DNA from: Tausonia pullulans
Taxonomy: Eukaryota > Basidiomycota > Tremellomycetes > Cystofilobasidiales > Mrakiaceae
Reading direction: 5' to 3'
Assembly (NCBI GenBank): GCA_951802195.1
Contig: OX637620.1
Coordinates: 1,736,001-1,800,000, forward strand
DNA: 64,000 bases
Part shown: positions 11,425 through 22,209 of the stretch, one piece after another
Layout: every line of letters starts with the position of its first letter
How positions within the stretch are numbered: position 1 is the stretch's first letter
The notes under the pieces: generated by a model
What the model saw: only the letters and a program-made list of their open reading frames with translations
What the model was told of the DNA's origin: nothing
Database searches by the model: none
Position numbers and translations under genes: made by a program

Positions 11425-12327
11425 ATGCCCCCAATGTGAGCGCCACTCTGTTCACCGAGGGAGAGAGCAAAAGGCGAGAGGCAACTCGCACTGAGCGAGC
11501 CGAGACTGAATATGCATGTCTCGCCCCAGAAAGGACGACATCAAGATCTCCTCTCGTGCCGTCGTCTGCCAGGACGTCGAGATGAAGGGAGAGATCGTCG
11601 TGGGATCGGGTGAGCGAAAATCTGGGAGGAACTCATCAAGCGACGAATGACGCAGGATTGACGCAAGACTGAAACGGCGCGTTGCGCGTTGCGCGACGCG
11701 TCCAGGCACGGTCATCCACCCTCGAGCGACGATCTTCGCCGTGGCGGGACCGATCATCATTGGGTCCAACAACATCATCGAGGAGGGGGCCGTCATCGTC
11801 AACAGGTGACTTTGTTGTGCATGTAGTATTTCCCCCGAACCGTGTATCTGACCTTCGGATCTGTCTGTCTAGACGTCGAGAGCCCCTCCGGATCGGCGAC
11901 CTCAACCTCATCTCTATCTCTTCCCGCATCGAGTCTCCCTCCGTTGGTTCCTTCAACACCTTCCTCCCTCGCTCCTCGACGGCCTCGACGACGCGCGTCT
12001 CGTCCAACTGCGTCATCGGCGCAGGGTGTGTCCTCCTGCCGTCGCCGAGCCTTCCCGAGGGAGAGGATGAGGTCCTCGAGCCGTACACAGTGTTGTACCT
12101 CGTTGGCGAGGGCGAGAATGAGCGGAGAGTGCTGAAGAGAACATGGGATGGGAGTGGGGAGGCCTCGGAGCGGGACCTGAGGATCAAACATGTTGAATAC
12201 CTGAGAGAGGTGCAGTCATTCCCTCTCTCACTTCTTCTCGTTAGTTTGCTCCCCACGAGCGCCTGATCTGACAGCTCGCAATGCCTTCCAGATGCTGCCG
12301 AAAACGACGCGCCTGCGCACGCAATGA
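11425..12327 (+). CDS. DCTN6: Dynactin subunit 6 (p27)
   Basis: DCTN6 is a pointed-end subunit of dynactin, the dynein adaptor, built on a left-handed beta helix. The exons give [20 protein letters not shown], then [20 protein letters not shown] and [13 protein letters not shown]. After an intron come [24 protein letters not shown] and [11 protein letters not shown]. The hexapeptide-repeat character and the ESPS.G..N.F motif are those of p27. The last exon is short and ends RLRTQ. Two starts are possible. ATG 11425 gives an 11-nt exon with a good GTGAGC donor joined to AAGGACGAC. ATG 11516 needs no intron. I prefer the first because several genes here have tiny leader exons, but the second is reasonable. 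The 3' end is convergent with APC5, 112 nt away. Confidence 0.85.
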
Positions 12328-12439
12328 TGGAATCGACAAAGATGCCCAAACGATGGTCAGAATCTTATGACCCTAATCTTCTTCAAGCTCGCTCGTTTTC
12401 ACGTTCTGTCTACTTTCTTCGAGGTGGCCGAGTGTTGCA

Positions 12440-15400
12440 TCAAACCCTCCCCAACGAAATCCCCACTCCAACCTCCATCACCCCTTCCGCGACCATCTTC
12501 ACCTCCCTCAAACTGGCCTCCATCCCCTCCCCGTCCTTCACGCTTCCCCACTCAATCCTCAGATGGTCCCACTCGTCCGCGACGGTGTCCCGTTCCTGAG
12601 TCCGGCCAAGGGAGTCGAGAACGGTCGCCTCGAGCTGAAGGGCGTGTAGGCGGGGGGCGTAGAGGGAGACTAGGGCGTACGAGGTGGAGGCGGCGCGGAG
12701 GTGTGGGAGTGCTTCGAGGAGGAGAGGTCCTAGAAATGATGCGTGATGGCACGTTAACAGATGAGAGAAAGACGCGCATGAAGGCCCACGTACTTCGGTC
12801 TGGAAACGTCGCCGACTGGCAGACAAGAGCGCGCGCCTTGGTTAGGGCCGCGTACGCCTTGAGCTCCTCGTCCTGGCTAATGATGATCTGGATAAAAGAA
12901 GGGAGCAAGAGAGAGTTCGTCTTGAGCACTACACATCGCAGAAACACCTGCACGGTCCCACGAACCTGGCCATACGCCTCGTCGACAAGCTCGCTCGCAT
13001 ATTCGGGCATATTCATGTCGATGCTGACATCAGCGAGCATGATAACGGTTAAGCGATGGAGGCCGTACAGGCCGAGGTTGGACGAGGTCTCCATCGCGCT
13101 GAGGACGCTGGGCATGGCGGAAGCCGGCTGACGCGCAGTCTGACGAGGAGAACGGGAGAATCAGCCCGCCGATCCGACCCTGGCATGGATGTGTCTCCCT
13201 TCCTCACCAGCATCCTCTTCCCCTTCTCAAGATCTTTCTCAACCCTCGTCGCCCCCGTGATCTCCTCTTCCAACTCGTCATCCCACCCTTCCTCCGCCTC
13301 CGGCTTCCTCTCCATCATCACCGGATGACCCCCCTCCCTCCTTTCGCCAGGCTTAGCGTCTCCGCGGAGCGTCTCGATGTAAGCGAGCACGTCGGCTTGC
13401 TCCTTTCGGCGCGCTTGGAGGGTGAGAATGTCCCAGACGGTGGTGGCCCACGAGTGATACTGCTTGAGGGTGAGGGAGGCGACGGATGTGGGAAGGAAGA
13501 GGAGAGAGAGAGCGTCGGTGTAGGAGCCTTTGCGGGCCATCTGAGTGGGGGAGAAAAGTCAGGCTTCGGCGCAGACCAATCTGGGGGTGAGACCCACCCT
13601 CATCGCCCGAGACTGCAAGACCGCCAGCCGCGAGGCCATATCCAGCGACGGGCTCGACAGAGCCAAATCCTCTCGATGCTCAGCGAGCAGATCCTCGCCT
13701 AGAACCATCCCAAGTCAGCTCATTATCCAACTTTCATCGAAACACAAGCGAGCAATCAGCGTACCCATAGTCCCCCACAGCCCTGCCTGTATAGCATGCA
13801 GCGTCCCCTCATCGACTTCAGCGTGTCTTGTCTGCTGGGTCTCGCCGCTCTCAGCTGCCACCGCCGAGGTCGCTTGTGACGGGACGAGCGCAGACTCCTG
13901 CTTGCCGATTGCGACGTAAAGTCGATGCCAAGATTTCCGGACGGGCTCGCCCTAGGTCGATAAAGGACAACAGGAAAGATCAGGGTCAATGTCAGGCAGG
14001 TAGGTTGAGAAGAACGATAGTGACGAGTACTGACCGAGGCGAGCCGGCGCTTCAGCTCCCACAGCTGATCCAGAGGCGAGAGCATGGTGATTTCCTGCTC
14101 AGACAGCTCGGGAGGGTCGGCGTAAGGCTGGGAGTAGTCTAGTCGTCGGAGGACCCTTCATGTTCGTTCGTTCGGGGCGTCAGTGCACTCAAGTCAGGGG
14201 TGAATCAAGAGGAGATGGTGAGAGACAACTCACGACATGCAGCTTTCGAGGCAAGACTTGTCTCCGGCCGAGCGGGCGATTTTGATCGCTTCATCGAGGG
14301 ACTGGGTGGGGGGAAACGGTTCAGCAGTGCGTCAGCGACGCACTAAGAACAGGCAGAAGCAGACGCACACGGCGGCAGGCTGGGTATTCGCCCTCTTGCA
14401 GGTGAAAATTAGCCATGTTGAGTAACGCGTGCTGATGGAGGCCCCTAATTCAAAAAATGACAGACGAATTTCAGCATAAGGCTATCAGATCACCTCAATG
14501 CGACGTGAAGGGCTACTCACCGATCCTGTCTTGGAAACTGATATGCAAAGAATTGCTGCAAGGAGGAGAGCGTCTTTGTGTAGTCTCCGCTGGAGAGCGC
14601 AGCGCGGTAGCTGCCGTCGAGGTGGGAGATCGTCAGCACTCATGGTCGCCTGCGGACGACAAAAGGCATGCATACCTTTCGAATGCCTTCGATCGCGTTT
14701 CTTGCGTCTCATCCAAGGGTCGGACCTCGAGATCTACCGCCGCAGCGAGCCACAACAGTCATGTCGTGCCTACTCCAAACATCGCAAGCCCTGTTCACTC
14801 ACCCTCATTCTCCTCAATCTCTTCCCCACTGAGAGGCGCGCACCATTTGTGGAGCCTCGCTTGAAGCTTGGCGACCCCTTCGAAGGATGTCTTCTGGTAG
14901 GCAAGAAAGAGCCGTCGGATGTACTGCCCAAGAGGGGATCGGCGTTCCTGACGAGTGATGAGGCGTTTCAGCGGGTGTGATTAGCCTCTCGGACCAGCAG
15001 ATAAATGGCGTACGATGATGTAAGTCGCTGCGGACATCTAAGAGCGTTGAAAGCAGTGTATTCAGTCCTTCGCTCGGAGCATATCGAAGTGAAAGAGGAA
15101 CGACGGACATCTTCCTCGAGCGGGTTTAGAAGCGAGTGCACGGAACGGAGAAAGTCGTGAATGTTGGACGTCGATTGAAGCAAGGACAGCTGAGGGGTGA
15201 TCGTCAACATTTTTCAATCATCTTTCACGCGACAATGTGACGCTGAGAGGAAGACAGGCGATGAAAGCGCGCGCACGCACCACCTCGAGCACGTCGCGAA
15301 CGACCGTCTCAGCCTCTTCACGCGAGCCGAATGATAGGACCTCGTCCGTAAGATCCTTGAGAGAGAGATCCTCATATGGCTTTAACAAAGAGGCTCTTGA

Positions 15401-15590
15401 GCATCAGCACCGAGCGGGGGAGTGCCGATACAACGAGCGAAAGACAAGAACGCACGTCGAGCGCCTCGCGGAGGACAAGCTGGAGGATAAGTGACCGGAA
15501 CACCGGAGATGGTGGGGGTCTTGCGGGCGCGGGGACGATCGGATGGCAAATGTGGATGAGGGCAAGAAGGGCGAGCTGGGCGGGCTTCAT
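12440..15590 (-). CDS. APC5: Anaphase-promoting complex subunit 5
   Basis: A scaffold subunit of the APC/C ubiquitin ligase that triggers anaphase and mitotic exit. The N-terminus KPAQLALLALIHICHP matches the APC5 opening (TPyk.a.L.Li). It is followed by LSLKDLTDEVLSFGS and, across several short introns, TPLGQYIRRLFLAYQKTSFEG. The diagnostic TPR block is ALLNMANFHLQEGEYPACRR, then AIKIARSAGDKSCLESCMS. The C-terminal half is a long helical/TPR region with an acidic Glu-rich linker near 13210-13330 and ends GISLGRV. At least ten short introns are present, so exon borders are approximate. Start at 15588-15590 is the first ATG of the conserved frame. Its promoter, only 152 nt, is shared with HAT1. 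Confidence 0.85.
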
Positions 15591-15742
15591 CGTGGTTGAC
15601 GGTCGACGCGAGGATGTCGAGAGCGCCGGCCCTTCGCGACGCGCCGTCAAGGGGCGGCGGGTCGAGGCGAAGTCGAAGTATCCTCCACTCCCTTCTTTTC
15701 GACCATTACCATCCCCCCTCTTCTCATTATTCCCCGCTCAGC

Positions 15743-17749
15743 ATGGCCGATTGGCTCACCGACTCGAACGACGCGCTCACACTCACCCTTCGTACATTCA
15801 CCCACGCTTGTAAAGATGAGCCAGCTGCTCCGTTCCTGACGACCTTGTCTTCCCTCATACTCTCGCCTGACAGGACGGGACGAGACCGATGCCGCCTCCG
15901 CCAAGCCTTCATTCCATCCACAATTCTCCTACGAGATCTTTGGCGACGAGCAAAAGATCTTTGGATACCGTGGTCTGGATGTCAAGGTGCGCGCGCTCTC
16001 TTTGTCCGGTGGAGGGGAGAGACACGTGTTCTCCGCATGCTCTCATGCGGCTTATCTTGACTGGCTGACTCGTGTCAACGATTTTCTCAGATCGATTTCA
16101 CCTCCGGCAGCCTCCACCAGCTCCTGAGGGTCAATTATCAGGAGAAGATCGCCTCGGATGCGACTCCGGCAGACGACATTCCGGGCCTGCTTTCCTCGTT
16201 CCTTGCGGCCGGTCAGTCCTGTCGTGCCAGCTGCCGGTTATCTGTTCCGGCTTAACAAGCCGCATTATCTGACGTTGGACTGTTGACCAGACCACACGAC
16301 CTCTGAAGCCGAGTTCCAGACCCGTCTCGACCGCGACGCGACTGCGTTCCGGCCGTTCGGGACCAAGATAGGGTCGTACACGCGTAGCACGGAGAAGAAG
16401 TCCGAAGGCAAAGGCAAAGGACGAGAAAAGAAGCGGAGATACGAGGCCGACGATGAGGCTGGCGAGGGGATCGAGTTTGAGATGTGGAAGGTACGCAAGT
16501 TGAGTGATGCGCTCTCTCCCCCCCCCCCCCCCCATTGACGCGTCTCCTTCCCCTTCTACGCCCATAGACGAGCTGGAAGGACGCAGGCTTCAAGGAGTAC
16601 CATAGGAGGATGCAGATTTTTATCCTCTTCTACATCGAGGGTGGCTCCTTCATCCAGGTGAGTGACGGCGTCCTGAACGAGGCGAGCGAGCGTCAGGACT
16701 GAAGTCCATCGGCCAAACCCGCAGGAGGATGAGGAGGCTTGGGAATTTGTTGTTCTGTGAGTCGAAGGATCTCTGCATCTCTGAAGATCAGCTCTTTAAA
16801 CTTGACGCTCACCTGGTTTTCTCCGCAGCTACGAGAAGCGTCGCCGACCAAGCTCGACGGCGAACAAGAGGACGGCTACTGAGGGCGCCACCGCTGCCGC
16901 CACCCCCGAGGCGACGACGTCGTCCTCAGCCTCAGATGCAGAGTACTCATACCACTTCGCTGGTTATACTTCGCTCTACCCGTTCTACCACCACCCGGAA
17001 CGGATCCGCCTGAGGCTGAGGTGAGCACGCTATGCGTTGTGACGAGACTGATCTATTACTTGTCTGACTCTTTTGCGTCTCGCCTCCGCCCCCATCTGCA
17101 GTCAATTCGTCATTCTTCCTCCTTACCAGACTCAAGGACACGGATGTGAGTTCCCTTTTCTCATTTGCCGAAACATGCTCCTCTGCTGAACTCAATCCTT
17201 CCCAATCACCAGCCGCCCTCTATTCCAAGGTCTACCAGCACTGTCTCGACCGGCCCCTCGTCGCTGAGCTCACCATAGAAGACCCCTCTGAAGCCTTTGA
17301 AGATCTCCGCGACGTCTGCGACCTCCGGATGCTCGAACGCCTCCTTCGCCCCGGATCCTCCTCCTCTCTAGCGTCCTCACTCGACATCCGCGGCCCGCCG
17401 AAGCCAAAGCGGGAGCTCGAGGAGATCCGAAGGTCGCTTAAGCTCGCTGGGAGGCAGTTTGCAAGGCTGTACGAGATGCTGCTCATGTTTGGGCTGAGGG
17501 AGGGCGATTCCGAGGCGGCGAAGAAGCTGAGACTGTTCGTGAAGGAGAGGCTGTATCGGTTCAACTACGTGAGTGGGCTGCAGGGCACCCTGTCTTGGTG
17601 GCTGTCTGGGTTTTGCTGACTTGAGGTGCGAGCAGGAGATCCTCAACCAGCTCGAGCCAAGAGAGCGGATCGTCAAACTAGAGGAGACGTTCCGGGCTGT
17701 CGAAGAGGACTACGAGCGGATTCTCGAGCGGGCAGCGCTAGAGATCTGA
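15743..17749 (+). CDS. HAT1: Histone acetyltransferase type B catalytic subunit HAT1
   Basis: Acetylates newly made histone H4 (K5/K12) before chromatin assembly. The N-terminal domain reads FHPQFSYEIFGDEQKIFGY, then FTSGSLHQLLRVNY. The GNAT domain follows: MQIFILFYIEGGSFI, WEFVVLYEKR, the invariant YHFAGYTSLYPFYHHPERIR, LRLSQFVILPPYQTQGHG and LYSKVYQH, containing the acetyl-CoA pyrophosphate loop (Q-T-Q-G-H-G). C-terminal helices end LERAALEI. Exons are separated by short introns; one, near 16495-16566, holds a run of 16 C. The first exon begins MADWLTDSNDALTLTL, and its donor is probably GTACAT just after this, since other choices put a stop in frame. Divergent from APC5. Confidence 0.93.
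16518..16533 (+). repeat. 16-nt poly-C tract in HAT1 intron
   Basis: A pure run of C on the coding strand within a HAT1 intron. Similar runs occur in introns of other genes here and are probably length-variable. Confidence 0.9.
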
Positions 17750-18898
17750 GCGAACGAGGGCTGGAGGTGGCGGGTCCGCTTGGTATTCTTGAATGGGGGC
17801 TTTCTCTTATCGAGGAGGGCAGAGACCACACGCCAGAAAAGAGAAACACCCCTCGGCACGGTGATGCGAATCAACGAACCTTGTTCACGTTCGCCCTAGG
17901 GCGCCTCCAGCCATTGTCTGACCAGCAGGCCCTTTGCAGTAGACCAGCTTGAGGGTAAGTCACGAAAGAAAACGAGAGACGAGAGAAGGCAGCATGCGCG
18001 CGCTCGTGACCAGCTTGTCAAGATGGGAAGATGCTCTCGAGCCGAGCAGTACAGACGAAGGAAGGCGTGCTGGAGTGGGGGTCAAGGATCGTAAGCTTTG
18101 GGTGGCGGCTCCCACAAGCTCGACCAGGTCTCCGAAGACCAGCCGGCCGGCGCATGACCTCATCCGCGAGGCGGGCTGAGAAGTCAGTCGCGCTTCCCCG
18201 CCCGGGTGATTGCCGGTTGTTGTCCGACCGCCAGCTGGGTCTGCTCCTAGCCCCTCCTTCATCCCGCCGCTCTCCTGGTCTGCATCCATCCATCCTCCAG
18301 CCGGACACGGAGTGTTGCCCTCCTCCCTCTACATACGGGCGACGGACCGACGGACCATCGTGAGTCCTTTCGACAACGCATGAACCGAGCGGCGGCTCGG
18401 CCGGTGGTGTGTTGCGCAGTCTGGCTGACCCAGCAATCAATCTCTCTTCCTCAGCAACACCTCTCTTCTCTCTTCCCTCTGTGCCTCGCCTCTCTGTGTC
18501 AATACCAGCCCTATTCGTCCATTCGCCCATCCATCCTTATCTCAAGACGCTCGTTGAACATCCCTCGGACCCGCCTGGCTCACGCCCAAGCACCACCCGC
18601 GGCCACCCGCCGCGCGTTGCCCGCCCCCTTCTTGCTTCGACCAGCCCCCGACCTCAACCTTCCTCCTCTCTCCTTAAGACCGACATTCCCGTTCACGTAC
18701 TCCCTCCTCCCTCTCTCCGCCCTCGCCAGCTGCGCGGCCGACCTCGTCTCGCCGGGACGACGACCAGCCGCAGCTCCTCCTCCTTCCTTCTTCCTTCCTC
18801 TTTCCGTCTTCCTCCTTCCGCCTTCTTCCTCCCGGCAACAGCGCCTGCCTGAACGCGTGCGTCCCCATCCTCGCTCTCGCCCTCCCTTACGGGGCACG
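17750..18898. other. HAT1 3' region and leader of the serine-rich gene
   Basis: No conserved coding segment is visible. From about 18420 to 18890 the plus strand is strongly pyrimidine-rich (CTCTCTTCCTC-like), as in long 5' leaders of this genome. The frame of the downstream gene stays open back to an ATG at 18380, but the encoded residues there look like translated leader rather than a conserved protein. Confidence 0.5.
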
Positions 18899-21712
18899 AT
18901 GGGACCCGCCCGCTTACACACTCCCACGCGTCGCTCTCCCACCCTCTCTCTGTCCCCTCCCCCTCCCAGAGTGCACCAGGCAGCCCCTCCTATGGCGACG
19001 GCGCTCTGGACCCCGCCCGGGTCGTCCTCGTCGTCCTCGTGCTCCGACTCATCCTCCGACGTCTCGTCCTCAAGCTCGACCCTCTCCCGCTCGGAGACCG
19101 ACTCGACGCTCTCGTCGCTCGCTTCATCGACCTCGCTCGCTGGATCCGAGACGCACGCAACGCACGAAACGCACGCCACCGGCCCCTCCGCCGATGTGAC
19201 TCTCTCCAAAGCGAACAGCCGCAGCGCTCCCCCGCAACACCAACGGCCTCCTCTTCCCAAGCTCGCCGGCGCGCATGCATGCGACGACGCGCCCCTCTTC
19301 TTCGCCTTCCCGTCCTCCGGCCCCGCCAGCCCGGACCCCGCGTTCTCCTACTTCCCCACCCTCGCCCTCGCCCTGCCTCCGCGCAATGAGGAAACGGCGC
19401 AGACCGCCGAGAAGGGGCAAGTGCCTCTGCCAGGAGTGCTGCCCGCCTCCTCTGAGCTCCCCCAGCCCCGGTCGCGGTCAGGCAGCGCAGGTTCATTCTC
19501 GTCCGAGTCGACGACGACCCGGCAGACGAGCAGTCGGCGGCTGGCTGCGTTTCAAGAGGCCGTGCAGAGCCACCCTTCTCCGTCTGCCTCGTCATGCTCG
19601 TCGTCTTCCTCGTCTTCCTCGTCGTCCTCGTCCTCGATGCACCGGCGTTCGTTGAGCGGCGAGCGGGTACCCCCAGCGACCCTTCTCGCTCGTACAGCCA
19701 CCTCGAACCACATCGTTTTCCCATCCGGCGGGCCTGGTAAACTGTTGAGCCCTCTTCGGGAGCTTGAGCGCCGGACCGCGAGCGGTTCGTTCGTGGATGC
19801 CGAGCTTGAGGCCGAGGAAGATGGACCACCAACGCCAACGCGGAGGGACACCTTTGGCGGCCGTGAGTGGGACGAAGGAGTGGCGCGCACAGGGAGGGCG
19901 AAGGTGGCTATAGAGGCCAGCGGAAGCCACACCGACGGTGCTGGTACTGGTGGAGAAGGTGGCCCGCGCACGGCAAGCCCTACCAAGCGAGCTCTTCAGG
20001 GACGGAAGAGCATCTACACCTCGGGTCCCCCGACACCGACGACACCCACCACACCGGCTTCTGTCGCTGCTTCTACATCAAGCGGTGGCCTGCAGACGTT
20101 CCCACGAATGTCGGGCGATGCTCAGCTTGACGCGACGCCGATGGGAGGCGCTGCTAGGACGCTTCGGCCTCGATCACGTCGAACGTACTCGCTGCCCTTC
20201 GTCCCGCACCTCAACATCACAGCGCCGCCTCTCCCTACTGCTGCCGCTCAGGCGACGTCGGCCTTGTCATCGTCCACCTCTTCGAGCGGCCTGCAACCCC
20301 CTCTCGGGTCACGCGCTCTCACAGGTCGGCTGCTCAGCACAAACAGCTTGCTCAAGGCATCGCCAAGCCTGACGAGCCTAACGCTCGAAGAAGTTGTCGC
20401 AAGCGAGTCCACGGGTCGGCTCTCGGAATGGGCTTTCTCCCCTACTCTTTCGTCGTCATCGTTGTTGTCGGCCTCTACCTCGTCCCGAGCCTCCAGGCAC
20501 CGGGCGACGCAACATCTCGAGCACTACGATATCTCCGCCTCGATTACGTCCTCGTCTTCGTCTTCAGCCGCCGCCTCACAGCGGTCCCCTCCGCTCCCGA
20601 GCTTGACCACCTCGCCAACGATCTCTCTCTCGTCGCCGACGTTCACCTCGTCACCTTCCTCCTCGGCCTTCTCCGCCTTCCTCTCTGCCGCCGAATCAAC
20701 ATGGACACGCACGACCAGCGGCGCCTCGAGCTCGGGTCTCGTCTCACGCCGCGGGTCCGTCAGCTCCGTCGCTACAGCGGCCTCAAGGGCATCCTCTGCC
20801 GGCATCAACCTCCAGCACTCGCACCACAGCTTGACGTCGACGTCTCCCCCCGTCAGACCAACGTCACCTCTTCGGCGGTCCACGATCTCGCAGCAGTCCT
20901 TCGCCTCCACTCCGATGGGAGGCCCGTCGTCTTCCTATGCTTCCGGATCCGCCACCCTCCGTCTGATGCCCCGTCCCCACTCGGCTTCCTTCACGCCCTC
21001 CTCTCGCCCGCTTCCGCCTCTTCCCCTTCGAGCTCTCTCCCCGTCCCTCGACAATAACGCCAACGCATCCTTCCAGCAACCTACCGCCTCAGCCCCTCCA
21101 CCGCAAGCCTATACCGGTGGCGGTCGCCCGCTTCCCTCCCGTCGCCCCCCAGCACGACCTCGACTACGCGCACCGCATTCGTACTCCCTTCAACGAGGGT
21201 CCTCCGATGATGGTTCGCAGCAGCCCCCGTACCATCACCGCTCCGAAAGCAGCCGGGATGCCTCCCCATCGTCAGGCTCTGGAGGAGGAGTGAACGAGTG
21301 GGGTCGCATGCCCCGAGACTCAGCCACGTCCCTCCGGCCGATGCGAACTACAGCGGATCACTTGCCCGGTCCGCCACCGCCGATCTTGACTGCTCCCCCA
21401 TCGGCTAGGCCGGGGCTTTGGCGGAGCGCGAGCTCGACGGCTGTGAGCCTTGCAGGTGGGAACCAGACAGGAAGAGGGAATGGCGGTGGAGGGATCTCGG
21501 GCTTGCTGAGTGGGTTAGTGAGGCGGAGTGGGAGCCTCAAGGAGAGCGTGACAGCGCCGCAGCAGCAGGCAATGGCCTGGGAGAAGGAGAACTGGCAGCG
21601 GGCGAAGGGGGGGAGGAAGTCGTATGACAACGACGACGACGACGAGAATGGTGTCGACGACAACGATGACGACGACGATGAGGATAGCTTCATTAGTTTC
21701 CACCGAATGTAA
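18899..21712 (+). CDS. Long serine-rich disordered protein, unknown function
   Basis: A single uninterrupted frame of about 940 residues from ATG 18899, or 1110 from ATG 18380. I do not recognise any domain. The sequence is dominated by Ser, Pro, Thr and Arg with many poly-Ser runs (for example near 19590-19640 and 20450-20640). It has scattered RS, SP and TP sites that could be phosphorylated, and an acidic Asp-rich C-terminus (21630-21700) ending DSFISFHRM. No signal peptide or membrane segment is evident. Lack of introns over 2.8 kb contrasts with all neighbours. Such proteins in fungi are often polarity or signalling scaffolds, but nothing here demonstrates that. A long frame in GC-rich DNA can be misleading; the consistent composition and the stop close to the convergent gene support it being real. 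Confidence 0.6.
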   Translation: MGPARLHTPTRRSPTLSLSPPPPRVHQAAPPMATALWTPPGSSSSSSCSDSSSDVSSSSSTLSRSETDSTLSSLASSTSLAGSETHATHETHATGPSADVTLSKANSRSAPPQHQRPPLPKLAGAHACDDAPLFFAFPSSGPASPDPAFSYFPTLALALPPRNEETAQTAEKGQVPLPGVLPASSELPQPRSRSGSAGSFSSESTTTRQTSSRRLAAFQEAVQSHPSPSASSCSSSSSSSSSSSSSMHRRSLSGERVPPATLLARTATSNHIVFPSGGPGKLLSPLRELERRTASGSFVDAELEAEEDGPPTPTRRDTFGGREWDEGVARTGRAKVAIEASGSHTDGAGTGGEGGPRTASPTKRALQGRKSIYTSGPPTPTTPTTPASVAASTSSGGLQTFPRMSGDAQLDATPMGGAARTLRPRSRRTYSLPFVPHLNITAPPLPTAAAQATSALSSSTSSSGLQPPLGSRALTGRLLSTNSLLKASPSLTSLTLEEVVASESTGRLSEWAFSPTLSSSSLLSASTSSRASRHRATQHLEHYDISASITSSSSSSAAASQRSPPLPSLTTSPTISLSSPTFTSSPSSSAFSAFLSAAESTWTRTTSGASSSGLVSRRGSVSSVATAASRASSAGINLQHSHHSLTSTSPPVRPTSPLRRSTISQQSFASTPMGGPSSSYASGSATLRLMPRPHSASFTPSSRPLPPLPLRALSPSLDNNANASFQQPTASAPPPQAYTGGGRPLPSRRPPARPRLRAPHSYSLQRGSSDDGSQQPPYHHRSESSRDASPSSGSGGGVNEWGRMPRDSATSLRPMRTTADHLPGPPPPILTAPPSARPGLWRSASSTAVSLAGGNQTGRGNGGGGISGLLSGLVRRSGSLKESVTAPQQQAMAWEKENWQRAKGGRKSYDNDDDDENGVDDNDDDDDEDSFISFHRM

Positions 21713-22209
21713 CATCCACTCTCATCTCTTGCTTTTCTTCTCTTTCTCATTGGTTCCTTCTCACATTTTCGGCTTCTTCTTTCCTGTCTTTTCCTATGGC
21801 CTCGCATTACCTCACTCACTCCGGATTCGCTTCGTTTCGGTTTTTTTTTTCCTTCACTCTCTCTCTCTCTCTGCACCTGCCCTACTTCTCCTGCCCAGCG
21901 ACGGGGCCGGTCCCCCGACGGCCTTCTCTTGTTCTCTCCTCATTCTCTCTTCTCTTTCTGTCGCTCTCTCAATAGCATCCACCCCCTCGTATCATACATA
22001 ACCCCCCCATTCTCATCGTTCACACTCATACCCAAATCCAAGTACTCTAGATCTCGTTTCAATGTGTAATTCTGCTCTGCTTCTTCCTCTGTCTCTATCC
22101 CATCCATTACCCTTCCTGCCTGCCCACCTGCCCCTCTCTGTCATCCATGAGAACAAGGAACGAACGTGAAACCGCAATCGCCCACGGGGCGACGACGACG
22201 ACGCCCAGC
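21713..22209. other. Convergent intergenic region
   Basis: The region lies between the stops of the serine-rich gene and the MFS gene. It is T/C-rich with TTTTC and CTCTCT runs (21730-22010), which would suit 3' ends of the plus-strand transcript. No gene is seen. Confidence 0.5.

Noticed and set aside
18990-19838. Long minus-strand open frame opposite the serine-rich gene
   Set aside because: Arg/Ala/Gly-rich composition typical of antisense frames in GC-rich coding DNA; no conserved motif and no splice pattern.
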